64,000 nucleotides of DNA from Hypomyces perniciosus (Eukaryota > Ascomycota > Sordariomycetes > Hypocreales > Hypocreaceae): positions 1,612,001 to 1,676,000 of the forward strand of contig SPDT01000003.1 in the NCBI GenBank assembly GCA_008477525.1, written 5' to 3'. Position numbers and translations under genes: made by a program. The notes under the pieces are model-generated. The model was not told where the DNA came from. It searched no databases and worked only from the letters and a program-made list of their open reading frames with translations. The number at the start of each line of letters is the position of its first letter. The stretch's first letter is position 1. Of this stretch, positions 1 through 11,431 are shown in pieces.

Positions 1-480
1 TTCTTAGTAGCTAGTTAAGAGGTTATGAATTTTAGTAAGTAGGCATTTAAAAGGTAGGGTACCTGTAGGTATAGGAGGGAAGCTTGTGAATATATATGGA
101 TTATAATAGATTATGGTTGATTTATAGTGATCCTTGGTAATAATAAATACTGGCTTATTGGGATTACTTATATATATAGAGTGATTTTGGTAAGCCTATA
201 CTGATTGGTTGGTTTAAGCGGGGTTCCCCTGGGTATATACTGAGTTATGTTCTTATAACGGTTGGGTCTTGACATTTTTATTTAATATATAATATATTAA
301 TTTTTGTAACTTATATTATTTCATTATAGTAATTATGTTTTTTGACTTATATTTTATGTATTATAACAACAATTATTCTAAACTTTTAATATATACTATT
401 CTTTGTAGCTATATACAAACTAATTTACTAAATCACAATAACATAGTTTATATATATAAATAATATTCTCCAAGCCACTG
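1..480. other. AT-rich flank, no gene seen
   Basis: Repeat-like DNA with no coding frame. Positions 1-260 are moderately AT-rich with short G runs (for example near 220-232), and 270-470 is nearly pure A/T. It looks like degraded transposon sequence, but no family could be recognised. Composition changes abruptly at about 475-480, where the first gene island starts. Confidence 0.5.
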
Positions 481-591
481 GGGGTCAACGTATTTATCTC
501 GGTCCCCTCCTCACACCTGGCCACGTGGCAACCTATGTACTTGCTCGCATTGTCATTTGGGCCGCGACAGTGCATGCGACGTTCGACCGCT

Positions 592-1439
592 TTAACATCC
601 GCACTTCAAATTGTTTGGAATTTCCGTGTGGGGAGGAACCCAAACCATCTGACCTGCCCCTCCCAACTGACGCACATAATTACCACATGCCTTGAGGTCA
701 TCTATTGTGGGGCATTGCGCAGCGCCACCGGCTAGCCTATCATCATGGCAACAGAGGTTGTTGATACATCTACCCCCAAAGGGACAGTTGAAGCCGTTGA
801 TGCATTCGTAGACTAGAGGTCAATATCAGCTTCCTGTTAATTTACTGCAGAAGTTAAAGGGTAACGTACAGAGTACGACAGGGCATTGATCACAATTCCA
901 CGTTCTAATGGCGCAATTGTTGTTTCTGTATGTGTAGGCGCAGTACTTGTCGGTGTTGCACCCTGACGGGTTGTTGATCTTGGTAAGTTGCGACTCAAGT
1001 GTATAGGTCTGGCCACCATATTCCCATTTGCCATTTAGACGGTGCTCTCGGTATACACATTGATTGATTATATTGCTGTTGCCGTTAGAGACGAATCATA
1101 CTAGGCATTGGAACTCACTCAGTGGCATCCTATATGTGTTAGTTAAATTGAAACTTTTCTGATATTTGGACATCGTACATAGCAGTTTTTAAAGCCTTTA
1201 ACTCCATGCTTCTCTCGCTTAAGGGTAACAGATACCTTCCAGCCAGAGTTGGTCGCGACTGTGTTAACTTGGCAATTCTGTTGATGAGCGCAATTGGAGT
1301 TCGAGCACATTTGGTTACGAGCATCCCAGTATGCATGGTACAGCTCCGTTGGAATGGAATCAGAAGCAGATACAGAGCAGTCTGCTGCAAGAGCAGACGT
1401 AACAAAGTAGCTAAGGATTGAAACACTCAAAAGTTTCAT
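592..1439 (-). CDS. Secreted cysteine-rich protein, four exons (effector-like)
   Basis: No named family is claimed. The proposed model has exons 1179-1439, 1119-1129 (only 11 nt), 870-1075 and 592-812, giving 232 residues. Introns are 1130-1178 (49 bp, GTACGA...TATAG, branch-like CTAAC), 1076-1118 (43 bp, GTGAGT...ACAG) and 813-869 (57 bp, GTACGT...CTAG), and all phases agree. Residues 1-18 (MKLLSVSILSYFVTSALA) are a typical signal peptide. The mature part has 20 cysteines, at 21, 45, 50, 56, 86, 97, 130, 136, 145, 152, 155, 163, 169, 175, 180, 181, 193, 202, 230 and 232, an even number that would suit disulfides. Splicing restores the run NCYDATDNIINQC across both small introns. The start at 1439 was chosen for the signal peptide and its ACCAAAATG context; an in-frame upstream ATG at 1538 would bury that peptide. 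Inference: an extracellular, possibly host-interaction protein. Without the last intron the product would stop at residue 173, at position 826. Confidence 0.72.
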
Positions 1440-1526
1440 TTTGGTTATTGAACGATAAGGTGTTTGATACTTGTAGAGGTTGTAATTTCTGTAAATGACT
1501 GTTGCGGCGCAGCTGGTTCTTGTACT

Positions 1527-1535
1527 CTTTATATA
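1527..1535 (-). promoter_or_regulatory. TATA-like box of the secreted-protein gene
   Basis: On the minus strand this reads TATATAAAG, about 90 bp upstream of the chosen ATG at 1439. That is a sensible distance for a fungal promoter with a short leader, and it also argues against the upstream in-frame ATG at 1538, which lies outside it. Confidence 0.4.
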
Positions 1536-1539
1536 CATA

Positions 1540-2455
1540 AGAGATGACCGTACCTGTGTATCTCAATGGAGTCCAGGCTACATGGTAATCCGTGGTACTG
1601 AATACATTACCATTGGACCTAGTATATTACTTCATATTCTCGGACCCGCCTAACCAACTTACCTAACTGCTATAGGTAGGTCGGGCAGCCGCCCGAGGAC
1701 TATGTCCGAAGGCTATATGTCGGTGCTAACACCCAATCCAAACCAGCGTCAACGGAGGTCTCCCAGCACAGTTAGCATATTGTGATACGAGGTTCTATAG
1801 CACTACATGTAGCCGCCCACCGCTGCCGTGGTTCACTTTGCGGTTTAGTGCTACAGACACCTCTATTGTTGCGATTTTTCCATATGTTGCTTGATAGCGC
1901 TGTGCTTACTCCTGCGAAGATGTATGGAACTATCAGACTACAGAGATGAGTGGGGATGGCCTCTTAGTGGGGTTTTGCAAGATTAGGAAGTTGGGCCAAC
2001 TACTTTGGAGTTGGGAGCCCCGCGACTCAATATCCAATTTCGACACATGTCCTCGTTTTGCCCATTATTCATAGTGGGTAAGCAGACTCCACTACAGCAC
2101 GCTACCGCACTCCTACGGGGTCTAGGGGTTTACAACTGCGCTCGTACATCTCGTTTAACATGCTGCCAGCAACCATTCTCGGTCCCTGTGCCACCAGCGT
2201 TGCCGGCCTGTTTGCAAAATCGACTTCATCCGCTCTTCTCCGCCTCCAGGAGTTAAGTTAGTAACCCGCAAGGTGCTCATCCCTTATCTTGGCGACTGAG
2301 CGGAAAGTATTTAAGGCATCTCACTTTTCGGTTGATAAATATGCCTGCATATTTGTGGGCATGATACGGAGTAGATGGTAAAGGAGATTTAGTGTCGGAA
2401 TACCTACGTTTATGGGTGCAGCGCACATGCAAGGATGAATCCTCGGCTTAGGTTA
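1540..2455. other. Island intergenic DNA, no convincing gene
   Basis: Base composition is normal and CpA/TpG are retained, so this is not RIP-degraded. The longest frame (2005-2256, plus, 83 codons) has no recognisable motif, signal peptide or supporting splice structure and was not accepted as a gene. The part next to 1,540 probably holds the upstream control region of the secreted-protein gene. Confidence 0.4.
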
Positions 2456-3090
2456 ACACTCTGACCCCTATATAAATGTTATAGTCAAATTTTGCTGCAT
2501 GTACTAGCAAGGGTCAGTGGCCAATTAAAGGAGCAGATTGTGTATTTAGCTTAAAACGAGGGTACTAATCGCTACTTGTTTTTTTGTGTGCGGGGCTATA
2601 GAAAACTAAAGTACCACTAAGTTATCTTAATAATAAGTGTAGCTACTTTATACTGCAATAACAGCTTTAAGTTAACAAGTAATAGTAAAGCTATAAAACT
2701 ATATAATTAAAAGAATTAATATTAATATTTATAGGAAAAAAATCTAGAAAAAAAAAATTATTTTACAGTTAATTTTAAGTTATTTATTGCATTATTTAAT
2801 ATTATTTTATTATAACTATTATCATTACATGAAATATATATAATAAAAATTTATTTTATATTTAATACTTTTTTTCTATATTATTAGTGTTATTACCTAC
2901 TCATTAGGCCACTTTATATACTGCTGACCCTAAAAGACTATTAAGTTGTTTTAGCCAGAATAACTGCTGGACGTTAAATAAAACCACCTATTGAGCTGTT
3001 AGTAGGGTATATACCGGTTACCTGGTGGGACAGTGTGTAGCTGGGCCCCCACTTTTTACAATCAAACAGGGTCCGTAGTGTATGTATATC
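2456..3090 (+). repeat. Inverted repeat D, left copy
   Basis: This segment matches the reverse complement of 22,660-23,315. In the first 120 bp compared (2461-2580) I count about ten differences, all of them transitions, with each copy carrying some of the changed bases. That is expected if RIP hit both. Homology starts abruptly at ACACTCTGACCCC on the island side and fades at about 3,090 on the other side. The element type is unknown; no target duplication or transposase was recognised. Confidence 0.75.
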
Positions 3091-4334
3091 TAGACCACGA
3101 TTGTACCATTTCCGTTGTTAGAATTAAGCTGCTTTCTTATTTCCCTTATGCTCCCCGTAATTGATCTGCGCTCCACGACGTTTGGTTTAAAATAGCTCGG
3201 CGGATGGATATTCAAATTTCCTGGCCACAGAATTTCTGCGAAAAACAAAAATCTTCCTCAGACACGCATTGTGATCCTGCCAAGGAATCCTTCGTACACT
3301 AGGTTACTGTACTACTCCCAGTAGTACCCAAATTGGCATATCCGAGCGCTAAGTTTAATCACCCGACAGCTGCTAGTTATAACAAAATACGAGCCCTGTT
3401 TAGGCTGTAGAAACCATCGCTACAAGTTACTATAATAAGTTAGATAGAAGAAACTGTACTCTTACAGTCGGATAACAAAAGTAACGAGTAAACCCTACTT
3501 TAATATGACGATCCGGGCTGATTCCTAACAACTAAACCGAGGTTCGCAGGTTTATATTAGCAGGGAGGTTAAGGAGAATACTAAGCACTAGTAACATAGT
3601 CACTATTCTATAGAACTTAATAGGTTCAGGTACATAATTATATTAATAACTGTTTAAGTAACTATACTAAATAATTATAACTTATCTAGTTTTAAATATA
3701 AAGGAGATTTCTATATAATTATTTTATTTTTTAATTAATATTATTTTAATTACGATAATAATATAATAATTAGATAAATAATTATACTTTTAATATAGTA
3801 AATATTTAAATAATTACTGTAAATATAGTAATTACTTTATAATAATTAGTTAATATAACTAAGATTCTTTTATATTTTATAATTTAATCTTTACTATAAT
3901 TAAGTTCTTTACTATAATTAAGTTATAATATTATATCCCTTTCCTATTGATTTTATTTTTAAAAGCTAGTTTAAAATTTTCCTTTTTTTTATATATAATA
4001 TTTTTTTAATTGTTTATTATATTTAATAGTTTATAATTTATTGATATTAAATTAATTTTTTATTATTATAAATTTATGAATTTAATTAATATTAATAGTT
4101 TTAATATTATATTTTACTTTTATTACTTTTTATATAGCGTAAAATATTATATAAATAATTCTTTAAAATATAATAAATATATTTATATTAATTATTTATA
4201 TAATAGTATAAAGGTTATAGTAAACTTTTATAGGTTTTTTCTAAAGGCTTTTATTTATAATATTATAATTCAAATTATTTTTTAATATTAAATATTATTT
4301 TTAATAATAAATATTTTAATTTTATTAAAAAGTT
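3091..4334. other. Mixed non-coding DNA grading into AT-rich repeat
   Basis: 3,091-3,600 has intermediate composition and no long frame. 3,600-4,334 is almost entirely A/T. The frame at 4076-4285 is only low-complexity Asn/Ile/Tyr/Phe sequence from A/T runs and is not a gene. Confidence 0.45.
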
Positions 4335-4339
4335 AATAG

Positions 4340-5644
4340 TATTAAAAAGGAGGGCTAAAAAGTAAGGATTTTAGTGTAATTGGATAACCTTCCTATTCTG
4401 GCTAGACCCAGAGTTAGGCCTAACGCTAGGACCGAGTTCTGGAGGAACTTCAGTGTAAGTCAGGAAATTTCTGTTATCTTCAACGATAATAATTAAGCTA
4501 AGACCAGCTACCCCGCCTACCCTAGACTCAATATAATGCTTACAATAGGCATTATAAAATAACTCTTTCCTGTAAATTTTTTCCTGCACTAGTAGCTGTT
4601 AGCAGCTTATTAATGCAGGAGCTTTTACAGGCTACAAGAAGCAGTGCAATAGCTGTTAGGCTATCGCCAGCCTAATAGTTAAAAAATGCAGCAAAGGCAT
4701 ATTTAGAGAGTTGGCCTTGCGCTGCGTTGCCTGCTTTAAACTGCTGGATTTAAAGATTAAATAGCCTCAGGACTAGGCCGCTTTAAATATCAGATATTAA
4801 CAGGATCTATAGCAGGTTAAGGCCTTACTGCTCCCGTTAATGTCTAAAAAACAGTATTAGTTGTAAGGGTTTTTCTCCTACTAAAAGAGGCCGACCCCTC
4901 TTTTCTAGGGTTTTTCCCACTTACTGTAACTACTATTATATAGATCCTAGTTATAAAGGGATTTTAAAGGGTTATAGAGTATATAATTTAGGGTAAGGTT
5001 ATAAAAGGAATTTCTAGCTGAAAAAATCCTATTACCTTGTTTATTTAGGTGCATTTATATCTATAGATACTTGATATTACGGCTTTAGCCTACACTACAG
5101 CTTCAGCCGCGCCCTTTAACCCGTTAACGGGAGGTAGGCTTAAACACTTTGCCCTTGAGGCTATAAAATCCTAGATAGTGGTCGGATACTAGCCTAAAAC
5201 GTCCTTTTACCTTACTGGGATTGGTGGCCTTTGCTATAGGACGTTAATAGATTATTAAATTAAATTAAATTAAGCATTATAAAAAATCTAACTAAAATAG
5301 TTTCCTGTTAATATAGCTGTATGTTAATTTAAGCGATTTTATATATAAATGAATTTTATAGAAAATAAAAATACAGCTATAAACCTAATTCTGCCACTAT
5401 ATACCTATTATTAAATTAAAGGACTATTATAAAAGATAAAGCATTATTTTACAATTACTTCTACAATACAGCTATATATTATTAAATATCCTATAGCTTG
5501 TTAGCTATTAGATTAATTACAATTTAATTATTTAATCTATTATTTACCTAGTAAACTTTTAGTTATTTCTTTATTACTGTATTATATACAGCTTCTTAAA
5601 AGCTATATATAAATAAAGTTCAGTATAACCTTATTCTTTTAACA
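4340..5644 (+). repeat. Copia-1 5' LTR, split by an insertion
   Basis: It begins TATTAAAAAGGAGGG (a RIP-altered TGTTAAAAAGG) and ends TTTTAACA. It matches 19003-19582 base by base apart from transitions and the insert at 4560-5273. The primer binding site follows directly at 5645. Confidence 0.85.
4560..5273 (+). mobile_element. Non-LTR-like insertion with 11-bp target duplication
   Basis: A 714-bp segment flanked by the perfect 11-bp repeat GCATTATAAAA (4549-4559 and 5274-5284). Its right end is a short tandem of ATTAA units, like a LINE or SINE tail made by target-primed reverse transcription. It has higher GC than its surroundings and keeps CpA/TpG, so it is less RIP-mutated than the LTR it entered. 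No coding frame was recognised. It may be a 5'-truncated LINE 3' end or a SINE; no clear pol III A/B boxes were seen. Confidence 0.65.
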
Positions 5645-5660
5645 GGTTATAAGCCTGGGA
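5645..5660 (+). promoter_or_regulatory. Copia-1 primer binding site (half-tRNA type)
   Basis: The bases right after the 5' LTR, GGTTATAAGCCTGGGA, equal GGTTATGAGCCCGGGA after two transitions. That unmutated form is complementary to the anticodon arm of initiator tRNA-Met, the primer site known for Drosophila copia. It fixes the element's orientation as plus. Confidence 0.6.
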
Positions 5661-5989
5661 GAGTTTTCTTTAGGTCTTTATTAGTAGGTTTTCCCTAGTA
5701 GTTACAGTATTTCCCTTAGTGCTATTACAGTATTTATAGTAGGTTTTTATAGTATTTATCCTAATGCTTATACTAGCATTTTTAGGATTTTTAGCTATTT
5801 AAAGCTATTCCTAGGCTTTTACTGTAAATACTATTACAGTTATAGTAATATTTTACTATTACTACTATATACTATATAGTATATCTCCTATTTCTATAGG
5901 ATATAGGTCTAATAATAGCAGTATAAGTTAATCTATTAAAGCTTTTAGTAGCCTTATTTCTTTAACTAAAGATAATAGCTTTCCCTAGT

Positions 5990-8900
5990 AGTAAAGGGAT
6001 CTTTTATTTAAATGCAGAATATAAAATAAAAGCTTTAAATATAAAAGGCTTTTATTAAAATAGTAAAAGTATAGTTAAATAGTTAAAATACTATTATATT
6101 ATAGTTATCTAATACTTTGACTAGCCTAACTACTGCTATCGTAAGTCTTTAACCTAAAACTATTAATTTAATAAAAATTAATCCTATAGCCCTTATATTA
6201 ATACTACTATAAACTCTTACCTTTATTCCTATATTAATCTAAATTTTATCTTTACTTATTCTTTAACCTTAAACTATTATTTTTACTTTAAATAATGGTT
6301 TTATTAAAAAAGCATTAAAAAAGGTCTATAGCTTTCTAAAAAGCTATAAATTAATAAGTTTTAATAACTTTAATTAGTAAAAACAGTCTTTAATATTATA
6401 TTAAAGGCTATAAATTACTATACTTTTATAGAAAATCCTATAGTTATTAATTCCCGATTTAATTTAAAATAGGCTGTATTACTTATATTAATTAAAGATA
6501 ACTTATTAGCTATTTTTACTATATCTATTATTTAAATTTAAAGCCTAAAAGAAATATCTTTAGTATTAAAGAGATAATACAGTTACTTTAATACTTTACA
6601 GAAAGATTCCCTTTACAGGGAATTTCATTTATTAAATTACAGTAATTATCAAAAATCTTTAACTAAATTCAATACTATTTTTAATAAACTATTAACTAAA
6701 TTAGCTATTTAAAAGGTTAATATTAATATATTAAACTAAATAAACTAATATTTAAATACTTTAAAAAAAAAAACCTTTCTTTAATAAGCTAAAAGAATTA
6801 AAGGAACTATTAGATTTAGTAAAGCTATTAAGCAATTAATTAAAGGTTTTAATATTTAGTTTCTTATAGTAGATATATTGAAAGAAACTAAGAATCTATC
6901 TTTTACTATATATAAGGTTAATAAAGCTATAAAGCCTTTTAAATCCTTTAAAGATTAATTAATACCTTTTAAATTTAAAGATTAAAAGTTAACTTTTAAT
7001 TCTCTTAAAAGGAAAGGAAATTAAAAGAAATAAAACTAAAGCTAAAAGTAAATTAAAAAAGATTATACTTTTACTAATATATATAATCTAGCTATTAAAG
7101 GGTATAGCTTAAAAAAGCTATTTAAAGAGTTTTCTACTAAATCTATTACTACTTTCAATAATAATTAAAACCTTTTATAAGCTTTAAATACTAAAAAAGG
7201 GAAAAGGTTTTTTAAGCCTTTTAAGTCTTTTAAATCTTTTAAATCTTTAAAAACCCTTAAACCGTTTAAACTTCCTATTTAAGATAATCTACTATATAAT
7301 ACCAAATCTATCGTTTATATAATTAATTCTAAAAAATAGTTTATAGACTATAACCCTAATAATAAAGAACTAAGTGTTATTTATATTAGCGGGGGTCCTA
7401 TTACCTTTAAAGGAATAAATATAGCTACTTTTAATATCTTTAATAAAAAGAATAACTATAAAAAGATAAGATTATTAAATACCCTCTTTTACTTATAGCT
7501 AAATATAAACCTTATAAATAGTTTAAAGTACTTTTAAGGGAAAAGATATATTTAATATAATACTTTTTTACTAAATCTATATAGCTAATAAGCTATTAAA
7601 TCCCTTTAAATATCGTTTTTTCTTTATAATTAAGGGATATACTATATTATATAGCTATATAAATAGCTATAAAGCTTATAGCGCTATAGAGGTTTAAATC
7701 TATACTATTAGTAAGGAAAAGGATAAAGAATATATAGTTATTCTAAAAATAATAGCTTTAAAAAAACAATTAACTAGATTTAGTTTTAGGCTTATAAAGA
7801 AAAATAATCTTAAAGGAAAAGATTTCTTTAAACTTTTTAAAACCCTAGGCTAAGTAAAGGAATAGGGGCCCTATATACCCCTATTACCTAAAGAAATAAA
7901 GGGGAATACGCCTAATAAAAATACCTTTATAAAGGAAAAGCCCTATATATATAAGGAATCCTTTATTATTAAAAATCTAAAGGTTATTAAGCCAATTAAA
8001 TTAAAGGGAGATACTATTACCAATAATATTAGGTATAAGCTACTTAAGCTAGCCCTTTTATAGTATAAAAAACTAAGTTATATTAATTTAAGTCTATTAA
8101 AGAAAACTATTAAAATAACTACTAAAATTCTTAACTTTAATTCTATTAAAAAGACTAAATTTTATTATTTAGTATATAATAAAAGAAAAGCTATTGAAAG
8201 GCTTAATTTAAAGTTAATTATAGATTTACTAGCCTCTTTAAATTAGCTAAAAGCTAATACTTTCTCTATAAAGCTAATACTTTATAATAAAGCCCCTATT
8301 AGTCTTTTAATTATTGATAGAAAATTAAAATATAAATAGCTATTCCTTTTAAACAATTATAATAAATTTACCCTTTTAGCTATTATATAAAGCTTTATAA
8401 ATAGCCTTAAAACTTAATATAACCAGTATCCTAAAGAATTCTATTATAATAGTAAAAAGGAAATTGATTAAAAACTTTAAACCTAGTTCTTTTCTTAAAG
8501 AATTATATATTTTTATAGTAGCCTTTATATTTATAAATAAAATAGTTTAATAAAATGCTTTATTAAAGTTTTATTAAATAGGCTTTAGCCTACTATTATA
8601 GCAGTTAACTTACTTTTATATCTCTAAAATTCTATTATTATTACAGTTTTTAAATTAATTAACTATATAGCTATTACTAATAAAGACTTTACCCTTTATT
8701 AAGAATTATATAAAGACTTTAACTTTAATACAAATTATAAGCTTAATCTATAAAGATATAAAACTATTAATGCTTATTATAAGGTCTTTATTCTTTAAGA
8801 ATAAAGGGCTTAGGGCTATAAATTAGCCTTTAAGACTAAAACTGGGAGACTACTAGCAGTTTTAAGTAATAATATTTATCTTATTTATATACTATTTAGA

Positions 8901-10712
8901 TATATAGTCTTTAAATTATTAACTATAAAGCTATATAAAGATAAAATTCCTAAGCTTTAAATCCTAGAGCCTACTATAAATTAGGATAATAAGGAATTAA
9001 AGGTAAAAATAAAGCTAGATTTAATAGATTAAATAATCCCTAGCTCTTAGGATATTAATCCTTTACTCTCTAACCTTATTTTAAAGGGAGTACCCACTGC
9101 TATTTCCCTTATTCCTACACCAGTTATACAAGACTCTGCAGTTATAGAGGATCCTATAAATATAGATATATCCCAATTCCTTTACAATAGTGTTAGAAAG
9201 CTAGCCTTTTCAGCTGCAGTAAAAGACCCTTAAACGCTTAAGCAAGTACTTCGTAGTCCTAATACAACTAAGTGGCTAAAAGCGATTCATAGCGAATTTA
9301 ACTAGCTAGTTAAATAATACACCTTTACTTTTATTAAGCATAATAGCCTTTTTAAAGGCAGGAATCCTATTACTAGTCAATTATTTTTAAAGATTAAAAA
9401 AGACCAAAATAATAGAATAGTTAACTTTAAAGCTAGATTAGTTACTAGGGGCTTTTAATAATTAAAAGGAATAAATTTCAACTAAATATTTATCTAAATA
9501 GCTATTCCTATTACTTAATAGCTCTTTTTAATATTAGCTATTATCTATAACTAGGAAATTAAATAAATTAACTTTATTAATATATTCCTTAATAGGATAC
9601 TTAAAGAAACTATTTTCTTTAACTTCTTTAAAAGGTTTAAAGACTATACTAGTTAAGCTTCTTTTAAGATTAAGTCTATTTTTAGAAAGCTAGGTTATAA
9701 CCTTAATATAAATTAAATTATTTAATTACAGAAAGCTCTTTATAGTCTAAAATAGTCCTTTAAAGAATAGTAATAGTCTTTATAAGCTTTAGGAAATAAA
9801 CTAGGATATAATCCTTGAATTTTTAACTTTACTATTCTTTATAATTTTAATAATAATATTTTTATTGTTATTTATATAAATAACTATTTTTTTATTAAAC
9901 TAGATAAAGAAGCTATAGTTTAATTAAAGTTAGCTTTTAATAAAGTCTATACTATAAAAAATAAACCTTTACTTTTTTTTTAAAGGTTTAGATAGTTAAG
10001 GATAGAAAAAGATACTTTTTTTAGCTTTTTTAAAAATACTATATTATTGAAGCTATGAAGTTCTTTCACTTTTAAGACTTAAAGCCTATTTAATTACCTT
10101 TACAGCCTTTTCTTTTAACTAATAAAATTATAACCAGACTAAATAAAGTTAATATTACACTTTTCCCAGCTATTATTAAAACTATTATTTATTTTATAAT
10201 ATATATTTAAATAAATATTAGCTTTTTAGTCTAATAGCTAGTAAAATAATTCTAAGGCTTATATAAAAAGCATTTAAATATAGCCTGCGACCTATTATAG
10301 TATTTAAATAATACCTAAAATCTAGCTATTTAATACACTAGAAAATCTAATCCTATACCAAGTAGTTATTATAATAGTAATTTTATTAAGGATAAAGAAT
10401 TAAGTAAATCTATTTATAGCTATATTATTATAATTGTTAATAAGCCAATTAGCTGGAAATTGAAAAGGGGCTTAACTATTTATTTTTTTATACTAGAAGT
10501 AAAGTTTATAGCTTTTATAAAAGCTATTAAAGACATTTAGTGGCTTATTAGTCTATATAAAAAGGTAGATTAACTAATTAAATAGCCTATCTCTCTACTT
10601 AATAATAATAAAAGTATTATTTCTACCTTAAATAACCCTACCCTTTATAATAAAATAAAATACACTCTATTACAGTTTAATTATATTAAGGAATAGGTTA
10701 AAAATAGTATTA
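5990..10712 (+). pseudogene. Copia-1 gag-pol remnant, 5' part
   Basis: No open frame survives, but reading through stops shows copia order: a gag-like region (about 6,000-7,250), protease spacer (about 7,310-7,560), GAG-pre-integrase and integrase (about 8,040-8,520), reverse transcriptase (about 9,250-9,960, with FKARLVTRGF then KALYSLKQS) and the first part of RNase H (about 10,440-10,712). Frame shifts are few; nearly all damage is CAA/CAG/TGG to stop codons, as RIP produces. The protein would have been the polyprotein that packages and integrates the element. RNase H stops at 10,712, exactly where Copia-2 is inserted, and resumes at 18,709. Confidence 0.85.
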
Positions 10713-10990
10713 TGTTAGGTCAAGTAGGCCGGGGCCCTACCGCTTGTCAGCGCTAGGGCCGGCGCTAGGGAGCTCATATCTGCTTTGTCAGTAGATATAA
10801 GCTAATATACACATCGTATAAGTGATATATCAGACTATACAGGCGCTTATAAAGCGCCTGCATACAGCTTCTTCTTTATATCAGCTATATATATATATAG
10901 TAAGGCCACTACAGTATATTCTTTTTTATAAAATTAAGCTTTATTTCCTATCTCTTTATACTCTATATAACTATATTGCACTCTGCTATA
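10713..10990 (+). repeat. Copia-2 5' LTR
   Basis: 278 bp, starting TGTTAGGTCAAGTAGGCC and ending CTGCTATA (RIP-changed CTACA). It carries an extra 12-bp unit (GCGCTAGGGCCG type) that is absent from the solo copy at 11161. The hairpin at 10851-10862 region (GGCGCTT...AAGCGCC) is intact. Confidence 0.85.
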
Positions 10991-11004
10991 ATTATAAGCC
11001 TAAG
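10991..11004 (+). promoter_or_regulatory. Copia-2 primer binding site
   Basis: ATTATAAGCCTAAG directly after the LTR is a mutated form of the half-tRNA-Met site seen in Copia-1 (GGTTATGAGCCC). The partial relative at 37804-38067 has GTTATAAGCTTAGG in the same place, which supports the assignment. Confidence 0.5.
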
Positions 11005-11160
11005 TAATAACTATTAAAGTTACTAGAAACATCCGCTTAGATATTATTTCTCTTTATTCCCTTTACCTTTACCTTTAAGCTATTAAAGCTATCTTTGAAA
11101 ATAAATAGTGCAGGGGATATTACTTTTATAAAGCTAAAATTAATAGTCTAGTATATTAAA

Positions 11161-11426
11161 TGTTGGGTTGAGTAGGCCGGGGCCCTACCGCTTATCAGCG
11201 CTAGGGAGCTCTTATCTGCTATGTAAGCAGATACGAGCTGACACACACATCGCATAAGCGATGTGTCAGACTATGCAGGCGCTTATGAAGCGCCTGCACA
11301 CAGCTTCTTCTTTGTGTTAGCTATGTGTATATATAGCGAGGCCACTACGGCATATTCTCTTTCATAGAATCAAGCTTTGTTTCCCATCTCTCTATGCTCC
11401 ATATAGCTGTGCCGCGCTCCGCTACA
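11161..11426 (+). repeat. Solo LTR of the Copia-2 family, almost unmutated
   Basis: 266 bp from TGTTGGGTTGAG to CGCTACA, flanked by the 5-bp duplication TTAAA (11156-11160 and 11427-11431). CpA and TpG are frequent, in contrast to every other copy, so it arrived late or escaped RIP by being short. It holds three stem-loops in a row (11207-11239, 11245-11266, 11274-11298). It lies inside Copia-2, its own family. Confidence 0.9.
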
Positions 11427-11431
11427 TTAAA

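Noticed and set aside
535..735. 66-codon plus-strand frame
   Set aside because: It lies antisense to exon 4 of the secreted-protein gene, whose splice phases and cysteine pattern explain the region better.
1139..1426. Alternative minus-strand frame of 95 codons
   Set aside because: Shifted frame over exon 1 of the secreted protein; it lacks the signal peptide and cysteine spacing.
2005..2256. 83-codon plus-strand frame in the first island
   Set aside because: No motif, no start context, no splice continuation, and composition does not differ from its flanks.
4076..4285. 69-codon frame of Asn, Ile, Tyr and Phe
   Set aside because: Product of nearly pure A/T sequence.
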